From Pocillopora verrucosa (taxonomy: Eukaryota; Cnidaria; Anthozoa; Scleractinia; Pocilloporidae), in NCBI RefSeq assembly GCF_036669915.1, contig NC_089321.1, positions 16,382,093 to 16,446,092 on the forward strand: a DNA stretch of 64,000 nucleotides. Direction: 5' to 3'. Every line of letters begins with the position of its first letter. The stretch's first letter is position 1. A model generated the notes under the pieces. It was given only the letters and a program-made list of their open reading frames with translations. It made no database searches and was not told where the DNA came from. A program made the translations under genes and the position numbers. Positions 37,278 to 49,019 of this stretch are shown piece by piece.

Positions 37278-40200
37278 TCAACGTTGTTGATCTTCCTTCA
37301 GGAACTGGAACACAGATGAAAAGTCTAGCTTAGCATACCCTTTGTTGCACATTATTCTATAAATCTGATGTGCAAGTGAACCCATGGGTGTGGGACTGGT
37401 GGTAGCAGTTGCTGCACTTTGAGCAAGACCTAAGTCCTGTAACAAAAACAAAAACATTTAATGCTTTTTATTAACAATAACTAGCCACTGAATTCCAAAT
37501 GCTCACACTGTACTTTGATAATAAGGTAAACTGAAAAAACCAATTTTGCTATAAAACAAAGGTTTGGGAAGTATTTCAGTTTTTTTTTCTGGTGGTCAAA
37601 ATCATGTTGACTCATTTGTGTTTGAAATTTTTTGAAGATTGGCACCAAACTGATTTGAAAAAATTTGATTTGAAAAAAAAAATGATTTCAAAATACCAAG
37701 AAAAAAAGTTCTTATTTTCATTTATTTATGTATTCATTTATTTATCTATTCACCTTTTTTTGCAGGGGGGGGGGGGCAGGTGGGGGGAGTTGGGTGGAAG
37801 GAGGCTAAAGGATTTGACAATGCAGCATGTTGAAAGCAGCTACATCTAGATACCATTTCCCAAAATTTAAAAAAGAACATTAATCAATAGATTTAAGCAA
37901 TAGCACTTCCATTTCCTGGCCCTTTAACCAGTGTCTTAAAGTCAAATTGTAATTTTGGCCTATTGGTTTTTTTGAAGGAAGAAGAAAACTCTTCAAGGAA
38001 GGACAAACCAAAAAAAACTCAACCTACATGTGAAAAAGGCCCCAGTTGTTGAAAGGGTGGACAACACTATCCAATGGATAAATCTCTATCTAGTACATAA
38101 TGCTGTATGTTTTGTGAATGCTTAACCTCTGCAGAAAAGTATCATTCTTCCCTTCAAACAACTGGGCTCAGGACTGCTATGGTGGGAGGGGAGCACTCTT
38201 GCCATCTGGCCAAACCCTGCAGCCTACCTGTGACACAAAGGTACCCCCGCCCTTCTTATCTAAGAACACAACTTCTTGCTAATCATATTTTCATCTTGCT
38301 CCAACTTACCTTGACCATAAGCTGTGATGCAAATCCTCCTTGATAGTTGTTACTGGAAGGGATACCTTCAATGATTCCAGGACAGGGATTGTAAGTGTCA
38401 CTGGACCAGCAACGACCACTGCTTGTGTTAATTACCTTGGCGATCATTTCTGGTTCTAGACCCAGCCGAATTCCTAGATTTGTGGCCTCTGAAACTCCTA
38501 TCATGCTCACAGCTAGTAACAAATTGTTGCAAATCTTGGCTGCCTGTAAAGAGAAGGTTATGCCAAGTGTTAAATCGTAATTGTATCTGCTCCCAATCTG
38601 TGAATCCCTCACATCTTGCTACCCAAGAGGGCATGTTTACAGAAAACCATTCTTTTTCTTCAGAATTACCTGAACATTGTCTTTGCTAGTTGAGCTTTGA
38701 GATCATTTTGTTCATCTTCTCCATTTCAATGTGAAGTGCTGATGAACTGCTTGGAATTAGCAATGTATAAGTGTAATGTATACAGCTGTTTGCAGAAAGG
38801 TTGTCAGAAAAAGCGCTACAACTCCCAAAAGCAGTGTGAATAGTTTTAAGGTATTCAAGGAAATCTGAAAAAATGTCAGTTTAAGGAAGACACATAGGGG
38901 GTTTGATAAATTTATTTTGTTTGCAAGACTGACTTTTAACTCTAAACCTGATGAAAAATGAAAAAAGAACGGACCAATCTCAATGAACAACAGAAACAAT
39001 ATAAAACTCAACGAGAACAAATTCTGGGTGACCTGAGCAAAAAATATTTTAAAAAACAATATTCTATTGTTTTGTTCCTCTCATATTCACATGCATGTTG
39101 GCATTTGTCAAAATTTATCAGTTTCAATTAAAATTCATTGATCACTGGATACTCAGATTACCTTTAGCGATTGTCACATGCACTTTTTCATTTTTCCGAC
39201 AACCTTTCTGCAAACAGCCGTAAATGTTAATTCTCATTTATCACTGTTATTCTTGCCATAACCATCATTGTTATTATTAATAGTAAGAGATTTAACCCTT
39301 TCACTTCAGGATCTCTTACTGAATGCCATACAATTCTTACGATGTCAGTTTGGAGAATTTGGTGTTGGATTAAGTAATAATCACCTAATTGATATTTTTC
39401 TTAACTCTCATCACTTGTCTGCTTGACATTGTATTGACACTGTAAAGAGAAAATTTGTCTTGGTCACTTATGGGAGTGAAAGGGTTAAGTAGATGCATTC
39501 TACTCAAACTACCTGTCCTGTGCCAATAGCTCCAGTGTGAATTACATTCTTTCCCATGTGTTGTAATATTTTTGTAGCTCTTTCATAAGCTTCATCTTCA
39601 CCACCAACCATAAATGTTAAAGTTCCTCCTTTAGCTGCTGTTACCCCTGAAATCAATTTGCAGAAAAATATTCGGTTAAATTGAGAGTTTGATCAACATT
39701 ATATACTCCACCTACTAACCTCTTTCTCCCATCACTGGTTTGCTGGATTAACAACTCAAAAAAAGGTACACTGTTTGTAGCCAAAGGCTAACTTTAAATT
39801 GTCAATTAGCTCTGTAACCTTTTATCTCCCATGAGTGACCAAGACTGAGTACTCCTTCAATATCAAGCAGTCAAGTGATGAGAATAAATAAATATATCAA
39901 TCTGGGGATAATTAATTGATCCAATACTAAATTATCCAAGCAAACATCTTATAAATTGTATGGCAGAAAGTAAAGAGAATTACCAATGAGATCTTTGGAG
40001 TCAAAGGGTTAACTTGTCACTTTTTTCTAATCAAAGGCTGCCAACTTCCTATGGTTCCTGTACTTCCCCTATATGGTGATGGCAATTTCCTGTGACATGT
40101 TGCGTGACATGCCCAAATTCATCAAACCCGTATTTAGAGATTCCCGGATGTTGGAAAAGCATGTTCATTCCGCCATTAAAGATGGCTTGTCATTTACCAC

Positions 40201-42901
40201 AAGATCTCTTCTTTTTTGTCTGTTAAGTGCTCTCTGGCATATTGATACACTTCCCACAGAAACTGTGTATAATTTTGTATCTTTTGAGCTGTCTTCCTTT
40301 GAAAATTCACACCACAGATGTGATGTGTCCGTTGTGTGAACCCTTCAACCCCTAAGATTTACTAGCATAAATTTATCCTCACAATATTACCCCTGAATCA
40401 AACATGAAGGTTATGAAAACAGAGGAAATGATCACCACAGAGAGCAGTAAGGATGATGTTCAGATGTTGAGGGTTACATGACACCTCACCTCCAGATACT
40501 GGTGCATCCAGAAACGTGGCTCCTTTGCCCTGTACAATTTCACCCATCTCCTTGGCAACAGCTGGTTCTATTGTGCTTGTGTCAATCAACAATGATCCAG
40601 GCTTCACAGAACTACAAAAATTATATGTTTTATTTGTAACAGTAACAGACATTTCAAAATTCAGTCTTTCAAAGAAGCAGTCCCCAAATATACCCAAGCA
40701 GACCCCAGAAGGGTCTCTGAGGTTCCTAAGGGGGTGGGGGTTGCAAAACAAAAAGTCTTGAAGGAATTTATGTTTCAATAAATAACTTTCCAGGGGGCTG
40801 GGGAAGGTGGCTTAAGGCAAAAACACCTGTAGGCCTCTTTCATGATGGTGACCAACTTGTTTTTCCTTCCTTTGCATTCAAATCAACTTTCTCATATTTT
40901 TAAGACAAATTGAGTTTGCCATTGTTACTCTTTGTTGATGAGGCTAAAAGAGATAATTTATATCAAATATAAAACAATAAAGATGATTCCCTCCATCACA
41001 AAAAAGAGTGCAGGGAATAGAAGGAAGAAGTATTCTTCGAAGTAATACAAAGCTAGAAATAACAGGGCTATTTTCTTTTACCTCAGGATACCACTCTCAC
41101 CACAATAAACTTCTTTCACATTTGGACTGCAATCAGAAACAAACTGTTAATGAATTGAATTTCAATGGAGTGGTAGCTGGTCCTTAAAGTTATTGTCGAC
41201 AGGTGTGATAAGTCCCAAAAAAATTGTTACCAGGGGCAGTTACTGACATTTTAACAACCTAAGCAGATATTATTATGATTAGGGTCATCAACTGTATCCC
41301 ATGCACAATCTCATTGGATAAATCATTCCATATAGCCCAAGGCCATCAAAAAGTTATCAGCAAATTACTCTAGTCATATGATTTAGACGTTTGTCAAGCT
41401 TGAGTTTAGTGACTGGAGCATTACTATGACATGATAGGAAGGCAACACCGACGCATATTTTAACCCTTTACTCCCTAACATCAGTATGCATATTCTCCAT
41501 ACTGTTCTCTATACATTTCCTAAGTTGCTGATAAGGAGAATTTGTTTAACAATCAAGAGCTTCTTTGGTTGGTGATCATTTCCTTTATTCTCATGACCTA
41601 AATGTGTGACTCAGGGGTGATGTTGTGGGGAGAAATAAGTTGTGAGTCACTCTTAGGGGTTAAAGGGTTAAAGTTATAAGAGCAATAAAAAAAACCTGAT
41701 TGAATACATACATTAGAGCTAACTACTGAAACATCTTGACGTTTTAGGTTTAATTTTTTGAAGCAATATATGATTCATATAAGTTAACAGACAGTTACAG
41801 ACAATGCCCTTGGCTGAAACTTCGTCCTTAGAATTTTTCAGTCACTCTTTTCAACTGTTGATATTTTGGGCGATATTGCAGTTGGACATCATTCTCCGAT
41901 GCATAAGCTGCTGAAAAACATCTTTTTTAATAAACTTTAGGTTACTAGAAAGTGTGTCTGCTGGCAGTGAGAAAGGTATCAAGTACTTAAATTACCTGGA
42001 AGGTAACATGGTGACTATTGTGGTTGCCTTGGAAGCCACTTCACTGGGCGTGGTGGCTGTAGCAGCTCCCAGTTGTTTCAGATCTACAACAGCCTCTGAG
42101 AATATGTCATGGACTAAAATCTCATGTCCTGCATTCAACAAATTCTTTGCCATGGGACCTCCCATGTTTCCCAAGCCTATAAACCCAATGGGCTCTCCCT
42201 GAGAGAAATAGGAGATAAAGTGTCACAGGAATTAACTTATTTCAGTGAATTAAGTAATAGTCCAGAAAAAAAGCAAACCCGCAACACAACTTTACTCTTG
42301 TTCGTCCGTTACGCGCCACCTCCCCCTAAAACACCCCTATGGAAACAGTCAAATGCCTGACTGTCCATGTCTTACAGCAGGTTAGATAAAGACGACTGTA
42401 TTAGCCATCCAACTTTAACTTTTGAGATTTAAGCCTATGTGCTCGCTCGTAATTACCGAAAAAGTTTCATCCGTGACTATTATTTCATTTATTGACCATT
42501 CAACCAACATAAATTATATCTAATGTTATTAATAAAATCAAGAATCGTCGCGAGCCAAAAGAGCCGATCAATTTTAAAATAAAGCCTTAAAAAGTGGAAA
42601 AAATAAAACAATAATACTAAATCACAAAAATTAACAGTTTAATTTTACTGGTTTCCACGGTGTGTTCCACGTGGAATTAATACAAACAATTCTGGATCGA
42701 ACGTGAAGCTTACCTGAGTGGAACTGCCACCTGAAAATTAGAAAAGGAACCGACTCGGTAAGGTATTCAGGAATCATGGATCAAAACATAAACAGTCCTT
42801 AATCAATTCTGGATTACGACCTTACTTGAAAACAAGCGGCAGATCAGAGCTCTATTAGCTAGCGATCGGATAACGATATTTCCCTTACAAACTGTTGCCA
42901 T
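37278..42901 (-). CDS. HIBADH: 3-hydroxyisobutyrate dehydrogenase, mitochondrial
   Basis: Eight exons in coding order: 42901-42826, 42730-42714, 42198-41996, 41126-41082, 40611-40490, 39646-39513, 38543-38310, 37436-37278. They total 990 nt, or 329 residues, with all phases consistent (human is 336). Residues 1-25 ([20 protein letters not shown]...) are basic, hydroxylated and free of acids, a typical mitochondrial presequence. Then come the NAD-binding [16 protein letters not shown], the TMLPSS turn, the substrate loop DAPVSGG, and [11 protein letters not shown], which carries the catalytic lysine across an exon junction. The C-terminal domain has [13 protein letters not shown] and ends [12 protein letters not shown]. 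It oxidises 3-hydroxyisobutyrate to methylmalonate semialdehyde with NAD+ in valine breakdown in the matrix. [13 protein letters not shown] and the presequence favour HIBADH over the related GLYR1/NPAC. Exon 2 is a 17-nt microexon. Introns hold several transposons. The start lies 97 bp from a divergent gene. Confidence 0.96.
38038..38168. mobile_element. GGCCCAGTTG-type MITE in a HIBADH intron
   Basis: Left end GGCCCCAGTTGTTGAAAGGG, right end CCCTTCAAACAACTGGGC. The inner CTATCCAATGGATAAATCTC matches the copy at 35882. Confidence 0.65.
38779..39223. mobile_element. 445-bp inverted-repeat element in a HIBADH intron
   Basis: Left end CTGTTTGCAGAAAGGTTGTC, right end GACAACCTTTCTGCAAACAG, perfect over 20 bp. 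The interior is AT-rich and non-coding. Confidence 0.75.
39296..39484 (+). mobile_element. TTAA-flanked MITE, second subfamily
   Basis: TTAA at 39292-39295 and 39485-39488. Left end CCCTTTCACTTCAGGATCTC, right end TATGGGAGTGAAAGGG. The interior (GATGTCAGTTTGGAGAATTT) differs from the first subfamily but the termini are the same. Confidence 0.82.
39818..40008 (-). mobile_element. TTAA-family MITE, second subfamily, reversed
   Basis: CTCCCATGAGTGACCAAGAC at the left and TTTGGAGTCAAAGGG at the right, followed by TTAA (40009-40012). The left TTAA has mutated to GTAA. Confidence 0.72.
40335..40445 (-). mobile_element. Truncated TTAA-family MITE copy in a HIBADH intron
   Basis: AACCCTTCAACCCCTAAGAT at the left and GAGGAAATGATCACCA inside match the family. 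The right half is missing. Confidence 0.6.
41464..41667 (+). mobile_element. Intact 204-bp TTAA-flanked MITE (reference copy)
   Basis: Flanked exactly by TTAA at 41460-41463 and 41668-41671. Left end CCCTTTACTCCCTAACATCA, right end CTTAGGGGTTAAAGGG, an inverted repeat. Same length as the nested copy at 7051-7254. It lies in a HIBADH intron. Confidence 0.88.
42714..42730 (-). other. HIBADH: 17-nt microexon of HIBADH
   Basis: The exon GTGGCAGTTCCACTCAG is bounded by TTTTCAG acceptor and GTAAGC donor on the minus strand. It joins a phase-1 first exon (ending ...TTTTCAA) to the phase-0 GGAGAGCCC exon, giving SSGSSTQGEPIGF. Only with this microexon do the presequence exon and the NAD-binding exon share one frame. 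Confidence 0.85.
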
Positions 42902-42998
42902 TTTGTCTTTTCTCTCCAGTCCCGCGAAATTTTGGCTTGCGCAATATTGCGCGCGCTTACTATATAATTACAACCGCTGCTCAACAAGAGACGAAAAT
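42902..42998. promoter_or_regulatory. Bidirectional promoter gap between HIBADH and COX14-like gene
   Basis: Only 97 bp separate the two divergent start codons. The segment contains GC-rich palindromic text (AATATTGCGCGCGC) and no obvious TATA box. Both neighbours appear to encode mitochondrial proteins, so a shared promoter is plausible, but transcription starts are not visible. Confidence 0.55.
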
Positions 42999-43181
42999 AT
43001 GGCTGTCTTCACGAGAGTTGCGGATTTCCTTCAAAAATCAATCGCCTTTACTTGTGCAGTGGGATGTATTTACATCTTAGCTATATCTGGAAGGAACTAT
43101 TTAATAATACGTAAGAGGAGACTCGCGAATGCGGCCGCAATTGAAGCCGAAAAAACAACTGATGTACCTTCATCGTCGTAG
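42999..43181 (+). CDS. COX14-like small single-pass mitochondrial protein
   Basis: A single-exon reading frame of 60 residues. It starts MAVFTRVADFLQKS, has a hydrophobic segment of about 23 residues (roughly 19-41, AFTCAVGCIYILAIS...), then a basic stretch RKRRLANAAAIEAEK and an acidic/Ser-rich end. Length, one central helix, the preceding (L/V)AD...K and the RR...AAxE tail fit the COX14 (C12orf62) family, about 57 residues in human, which sits in the inner mitochondrial membrane and helps couple COX1 synthesis to assembly. Similarity in so short a protein is weak evidence, and other short inner-membrane proteins are possible. The frame also opens upstream at 42903, but that would abut the HIBADH start, so the ATG at 42999 is preferred. 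Confidence 0.55.
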   Translation: MAVFTRVADFLQKSIAFTCAVGCIYILAISGRNYLIIRKRRLANAAAIEAEKTTDVPSSS

Positions 43182-43449
43182 ACGGAATGCTTCTACATTC
43201 AATTTTATAGGTATGCAATAGAGCAACAATCCTCTCTTCTACTTAAGTGTTTGAGGAAATGTATATGATTTATCCGCAACTTATTTCAATCGATTCATCA
43301 GAGTTTCCTTCGAGATGAAATGTTGTATAGTCTTATATTACCAACCTTCATAACTACATGTTGCAATTGCATAATCAATCATAATTTGAGCGTTTGTGCT
43401 CTTTTCGACACGGCACTGTATTCGACATTATATGTTAAGCTGAATTTTA

Positions 43450-44275
43450 AACGTATTTTGATTGGTTCTAACTTATGTTCTATTGGAGGAAATACGCATA
43501 GATGAAATCACTGTTCGCAACATTTTGATTTTTTTATCACATATAAAAAAAATGGATTCTATGTTGTTGTGCACTTGTTCACTTCTTTGTTCTTACCACA
43601 TTTTGACATCGTCCGTGATCTAAAACTGATTATAACATAGCTAGTAAATTTGTCGAATCAAATTCAATTGTGCGAGCGTGCTTCATATTCCTCTTGTGCA
43701 CGCTCATGACGTCAGCAAACATATCCATTGAGAAAAAAAATTTCCATCGGGTTGAAAATGTTATAAAACAATTGGTTCATACGTCAGCTGTGCGTTCATC
43801 AAGATATGAAGCACTTGGGAAGTTTAGAGAGCACTCAAAAAGGTAGAGTTGCTCTCAGCTACACCTCGAGCAACTCTTACACATCTTTCATGCTCTCCAA
43901 ACTTCCCGCGTGCTTCATATCTCGATGAATGCATGCTGACATATGAACCAATTGTTCATTATATAATAAGCTCAGTTATGCAGGCATTCTGATTGGTTCT
44001 CACTCATGATCTATTGGAGGACTGACATATAGATGATGTCATCATTAAAACTTTTTTTAATTCTTTATTATATAAAACAAATAGATTCCAAGTTGCTGTA
44101 ATAGATCACAGAGGACGTCAACATGTGGTAAGAACATCAGTGACACACTTGGCTGTGCCACTTTTTTGTTCCTACCATATTTTGACATCATCTGCGATCA
44201 ATTACTGAACAGACACATGGCAACTTGGAATCTATTTGTTAAACAGAAGAACAGCAACATGGAATCTATTTATTT
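43450..44275 (+). repeat. Compound foldback repeat cluster
   Basis: Two copies of a dispersed repeat (about 43450-43640 and 43975-44275) share GATTGGTTCT, CTATTGGAGGA, CACATTTTGACATC/CATATTTTGACATC and the mirrored GATCACAGAGGACGTCAACA. Between them, 43764-43972 is a separate palindrome whose arms run AACAATTGGTTCATACGTCA... and ...TGACATATGAACCAATTGTT. Confidence 0.7.
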
Positions 44276-45309
44276 ATTTTACAATACCCTAACCTGGGTG
44301 GGAAAAACATCCCATGCAAGGTAATGCAGCACAATTTTTTTGATGAAGTGAAAAGTTTTTATTGTCGCAGAAATTTTGTAATATAGCACAAATTTTATGA
44401 TGTAATACAAATTTTTTTACAATTTACTTTGTTCTAGGGATCAAGCCTAACAATTTGTAGAAAAAAACTTGTTGGTGGTGAGGAATGGAGCTGGTGGAGC
44501 TGTGGATGAAAGTAAAATTCTCAGACAAAGGTTACTTTTCTGACGCAGAAAGAAAATATTGTTCTTTTGATGCCTACTCTGCCAAGGAACATGCTAAATA
44601 TTTGTGCATTCTTGGTGAACTTGAAATTGCCATCAAAAGTGATGTACATTTTGCTCTATTGATATTCAGGATTTGGTAGTTCACCCGCAGAATGATCTAT
44701 TGTTCACAATCTGTTTTCACCTTGTTGAGGGTTGCACTGAAAAGAACTGTTTTTCAGTGGACCAAGGTGACACCACAAAACTATGTGAAAAGTGTCACCC
44801 TTGTTTTATTTCACTGTGAACAATAGTGTGAGTACATATGTTACTAAAAAGAGCATTTCATTGGTTTTTGTTTAAAAATTTCAGGAAACATGTTCATAGA
44901 TGTACCAAGAATTACCTTTTTTTTCACATGTGTTACTTAGCCAATCAGAAGTTGAGAATTTTGTAATGTATTTAGTTGAACTGGTAATAGAGGACATTAC
45001 ATGAACTTTAACTTTACAAATTATCTTTATTCAACTTAATGTTTCTCTTTACTATTCATGCAAATTGACATTGTTGTTAAGCTTAATGTCAACAGGATTG
45101 TTCCTTTAAGAGACTCTTTAGGAGACTTCCTTAAAAGAGACTCTTACTGACAATCAGCAAAAATGACATAGAGCCTCATAATTTACAAAAGAAAAGTTTT
45201 GGACATCCAAGATTTGCAGATTAGTCGAGATGATGGGGCCTTCGGTTCTCCACTATCATCTAAAACTTCTGTATCACTGATGATCGTTTCATTAGTTGCA
45301 TGAAGGGAA

Positions 45310-47070
45310 AATGTAAGTCAAAGATGTGTTATTTAACAAATGCAGTACTTTTTTCCTCCAAGAAAATTTCCCTAATATTAGGGTTGTAAAAGACGATTTC
45401 TTGGAGAGGTTTGATCTCCGAAAAATATTAATATCGACTCGGAAGGATGCTCGTGCAGAAGTACTTCACACACAGACGTCTTTTGTAACAAGTCCACAAA
45501 GTTAGCACAATGTTGAATCGTAATGCAACTATAATCGTACCACCTACTCATAGATTAAAACAAACTTAGAAATTAAAACGTATAAGCGATGTTTTTGATG
45601 AGATATTTCTTAAAACTTACGTTTTCCCTTCACTTTGTGTTCTTGGCCGTAAGTATGTTTTGGGCGCGACTCATAGTCAGTTTCGCCCGAGCCGCCTAGC
45701 GATGACTCTGAGAAGGGCGCAAAACATATATACCCTAGAACATTAACTATTTCTCTATTATTATCACTCTGGTACACATTGAGAAGATGAAAACTGAAAA
45801 ATGGACAACAGAACAGTCCGAACAATCACGCTAAAATCCGGCCGAATTCTTCTTTTAGCTTGCAAAATGAGCCACAATGCCTGACAACGTGATGACAGTA
45901 ATTATTTTAAAGCACTAGAGAGCTAGGTACATGATTTTTTAAAAACATACCTTCTGTTCCTGTTTGGGCTCCTGGATGAAGAGTAATAAAAAGAAAAAGA
46001 AACGGTGTTTGAAAAAAACTTTAAAAGTACAAATCAAGGTTTGCTACAAGGAATATCTTAAACCTGTTAAATCGATGAAGGTCCTTAGCAGTAGAAATGC
46101 AATAAGCCAGATCTTTGACGCTGTCTCTGGAGAGGAGACGAACTGTGAATCTAATGAAAAAATTGTATGCAAACCCTTTATTTATTTGGTTTCCCGACCA
46201 GAAAACTGAAAACAGATACCGGCTATTGCAATAGTATTGTTTGAGTATTTAGTAGATCATATCAACAAAAAAATGTAACTGGCAATACTAGCAAAACCCG
46301 TGGTTTGATCCGGGGATTACCCAAGAGAGCCGAGGGGAGGATTAGGTCGTTTGAAGAGTATCAGAAGAATACAGTCAAACTGGCATTAAGCGGTCACCCT
46401 GTTTAAAGCGGTCAATCACCAAAGTCCCAAATTCGTTTTCCCTCATTCACTGTAATTTTCACCTCGATTATGCGTTCACCTCTATTAAGTAGTCGCTCTG
46501 TGGATGACCAGGTTATATAGATTCGACTGTAATAAAGAGACTGCATTCTCTTCCCCCGGCTAAGGAAAATGCATAAATCAGGAAATGGCTACAAATGGGG
46601 ATACGACGGGGATTTATAATTTTTCAAAACCCTCACCTAGGCTTACAATAAGCGGCAAAAGTCTTTGCACGCCATGTTACTTTTTGAAATTTGTTTTCTA
46701 TAACTTGCATTTTCTCCTCCTCTCCCCAATTTCAATGTTGCCTAGTGCCTACAAAATGCGCTTTAATTTCAGGCAACTTTGTTTGAGGGATAGGGGGAAT
46801 TTGAAAAAAAACTTTTGGAGATGAATTACAAGATTTCTGTTTATTATGTCAGGTGGAGTATTATCGACCATCTACAGTGAGGAGGGGTGCCAACTAACTT
46901 TGCCACTAATTGAGTGATATCGGTTGAAGGATAGTCCTTTATCACCTCCTGAATAAGAGAAGAAAGAATCACACGGCAGCCCTTGAAAAATATAGTTTCA
47001 CTAAGCAAAGGTTTTGATTGAACAGTTGGCTTGGCAACCGTGGAATACATCTCTGGAGTATATTGAACAT
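45310..47070 (-). other. Unassigned minus-strand segments with exon-like signals
   Basis: Three separate hints lie on one strand. At 47070-46975 an ATG opens MFNILQRCIPRLPSQLF..., basic, acid-free and like a mitochondrial presequence, up to a weak GTGTGA donor. Near 45976-45956 a strong pyrimidine tract plus CAG precedes 21 nt (EPKQEQK) and a GTATGT donor. Near 45720-45613 a CTCAG acceptor precedes a charged stretch (GETDYESRPKHTYGQEHK) and a GTAAGT donor. I could not connect them in one continuous frame or find a terminal exon, so this is a possible small gene, not a model. Confidence 0.2.
46372..46531. mobile_element. TACAGTC-ended MITE
   Basis: Left TACAGTCAAACTGGCATTAA and right AGATTCGACTGTA are approximate inverses with TA at the edges, and GCGGTCA is repeated inside. 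The ends resemble pogo/Tc1-type elements. Confidence 0.5.
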
Positions 47071-47290
47071 ACCGAGGCCAGTTAGACTCAAGGAATTTAT
47101 CTTGCCCATAATTCTATTTCTATGATGACGTCAGTTGGACTTGAGCAAAATTACAGTTTAAAGTAAGGTTCGGCAAAGCAATCTTCAAGGGTAAAATAAA
47201 GTTTGGTGTCTACTTAAAAATTCTTTGAACACAGATGCGCAGAGATTGCTATCACCACATTTCACCTTTGTGTGCTGAAAGTAAATATCA

Positions 47291-47465
47291 GTGCTCCACA
47301 ATGAAATATTTTGTGCGCTGAAATTATATAAAATATTATGTGTACTGAAATCAAATATCAGTGTACTGAAATTATATAAAATATTATGTGTACTGAAATC
47401 AAATATCAGTGTACTGAAATCAAATATCAGTGTACTGAAATTTAATATCAGCACACAGAAATTAA
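47291..47465. repeat. 21-bp tandem repeat (TGTACTGAAATCAAATATCAG)
   Basis: About eight units, some alternating with a longer form containing TTATATAAAATATTATG. It gives open frames on both strands that are artefacts of the repeat. Confidence 0.8.
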
Positions 47466-49019
47466 GTAGTTGCGAACTGAAATATCAACTTTTGGACCAA
47501 TAGGCTAACTAACTTCTCACGCAACTTAGTGAAAAACCGTCCATGGTTTCTCAGATCTCTTTCCTTACTACCATTATAGAAAAGTGCAAATAATAGGAAT
47601 GCTACAAACCTTAACTTCTTATTAAAAACGCAATTTGAACAAACAACAAAAACTGATTCATCAAGGACACGTTCAGTGCTCCATGGTCAGTTAAAGACGC
47701 CGGGAATGCCTTCAAAACCCTGCTGGATGAAAAATTGGATCGAAGTGCACACGTTACACGAAGGCTCTTCTTAATCCTTCGCTCTGAAGACTGAGCATTA
47801 ACGCTCAGAAAGTCAGCTTTGGAAACTCTTTACGGTAGCCGATTTATATCATCAACTCAGTTGATAAATCAAAATCATCCTCAATTCCATTTTAGTTATT
47901 GACGAAAATATTCGAGAACCAATAAAAAGCAGAGATTTTTGACGAGGTTTAGTGAGAATTTCAAAGACCCTGCCGCTTAGCCGTACCACAAGCGTTAAAA
48001 ACGCGATGAAAAGCGGAAGGAAGAAAGAGAAAAGAAAGAACGGACGGAAAGATAAGATAAAAAAGCTACTTAAAAGAAGCAAAAGTCAATGACTTAGAGG
48101 TTAAAGGTACGAGCTCTCTCAAACTGCAAATATTTGTTCTAAAGAAAGCAAAAGAACTCGCCTAACCACAAACTATAATTTCTGCTTCATTTTCATGTAA
48201 CATTGTAATGTGATGGGGTCTCTAAAATGCTTGAAGCGTCTGAACAGTGGAGAGACTTCGGGAAAACATACACAAAGATGACGACTAGTAACTAAGTAAT
48301 AAATAGAATAAAACAATTAAAGAACAGAAGTTTAAAATTCCTTCACTTATTTAAATTATACTTCAAAGGGAGCTAAAATTGTCCATCTAAATCTCTCCAA
48401 TCCTCTCTCAGATAGCCCCGTCAAAAATTTGAATTTCATACGTGCCAATAACTAGAAAGGTTCTTTCCTCAATGGGCCGTAAGGCAGCAAATCATTCATT
48501 TTGTGGGGCAACCTTTGCTGTCTGTTTTCCTAAGTCTGCATTTACACCGAACGAATTTTCTCCTTTTTTTTTTAAACAAATAATGCAATATTCACTCTTC
48601 AAACCCGTAAGTGACGAACGTAATCGAAGGTTACCCTTACAAGTGGTTTCACTATCTGCCCATGCGCAGATCCCTCTATGAAAAAAATTGAAAAATGGCC
48701 TAAGTAAGTTTCAACATATCCGTGCCACCGCGATTTTGACGGGCTAAAGTTTAGACGGCCTTTGGCAACGCACCTGTTAAATTTCTCACCTAACAATTTG
48801 TCTTGGAGTTCAAATTTCTGTGCAGGTGGGCAAAAAGAAATACTTTTACGCATTAGTTTTTAAACCGTAGAAAATTAATCCTATACCGTGTGAATGTAGC
48901 CTTAGCAACATCAGCATAGCTTATTTGGTTTTTTTCGAAGTACTTGTCAAATAATGCACGGTTCCAATTCTTTCACTTTAAGGATTGCCTATTACACAAT
49001 TTCATATTCGACAATTTCA

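Larger units (their letters stand above)
43182..49019. other. Repeat-dominated intergenic region
   Basis: Nearly 6 kb with no gene I can name. It contains dispersed foldback repeats (43450-44275), a TACAGTC-type element (46372-46531), a 21-bp tandem repeat (47291-47465) and part of a TATCAACT element (47770-47870). Splice-like minus-strand fragments at 45300-47070 are listed separately. Confidence 0.5.

Noticed and set aside
37278..42901. GLYR1/NPAC (nuclear cytokine-like factor) for the minus-strand dehydrogenase
   Set aside because: No PWWP or AT-hook region is present. The protein is 329 residues with a mitochondrial presequence, and the [13 protein letters not shown] motif fits HIBADH.
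47185..47503. Open frames on both strands with repeating NISVLK / FDFSTLI text
   Set aside because: They come from the 21-bp tandem repeat, a length divisible by three, and have no start context or homology.
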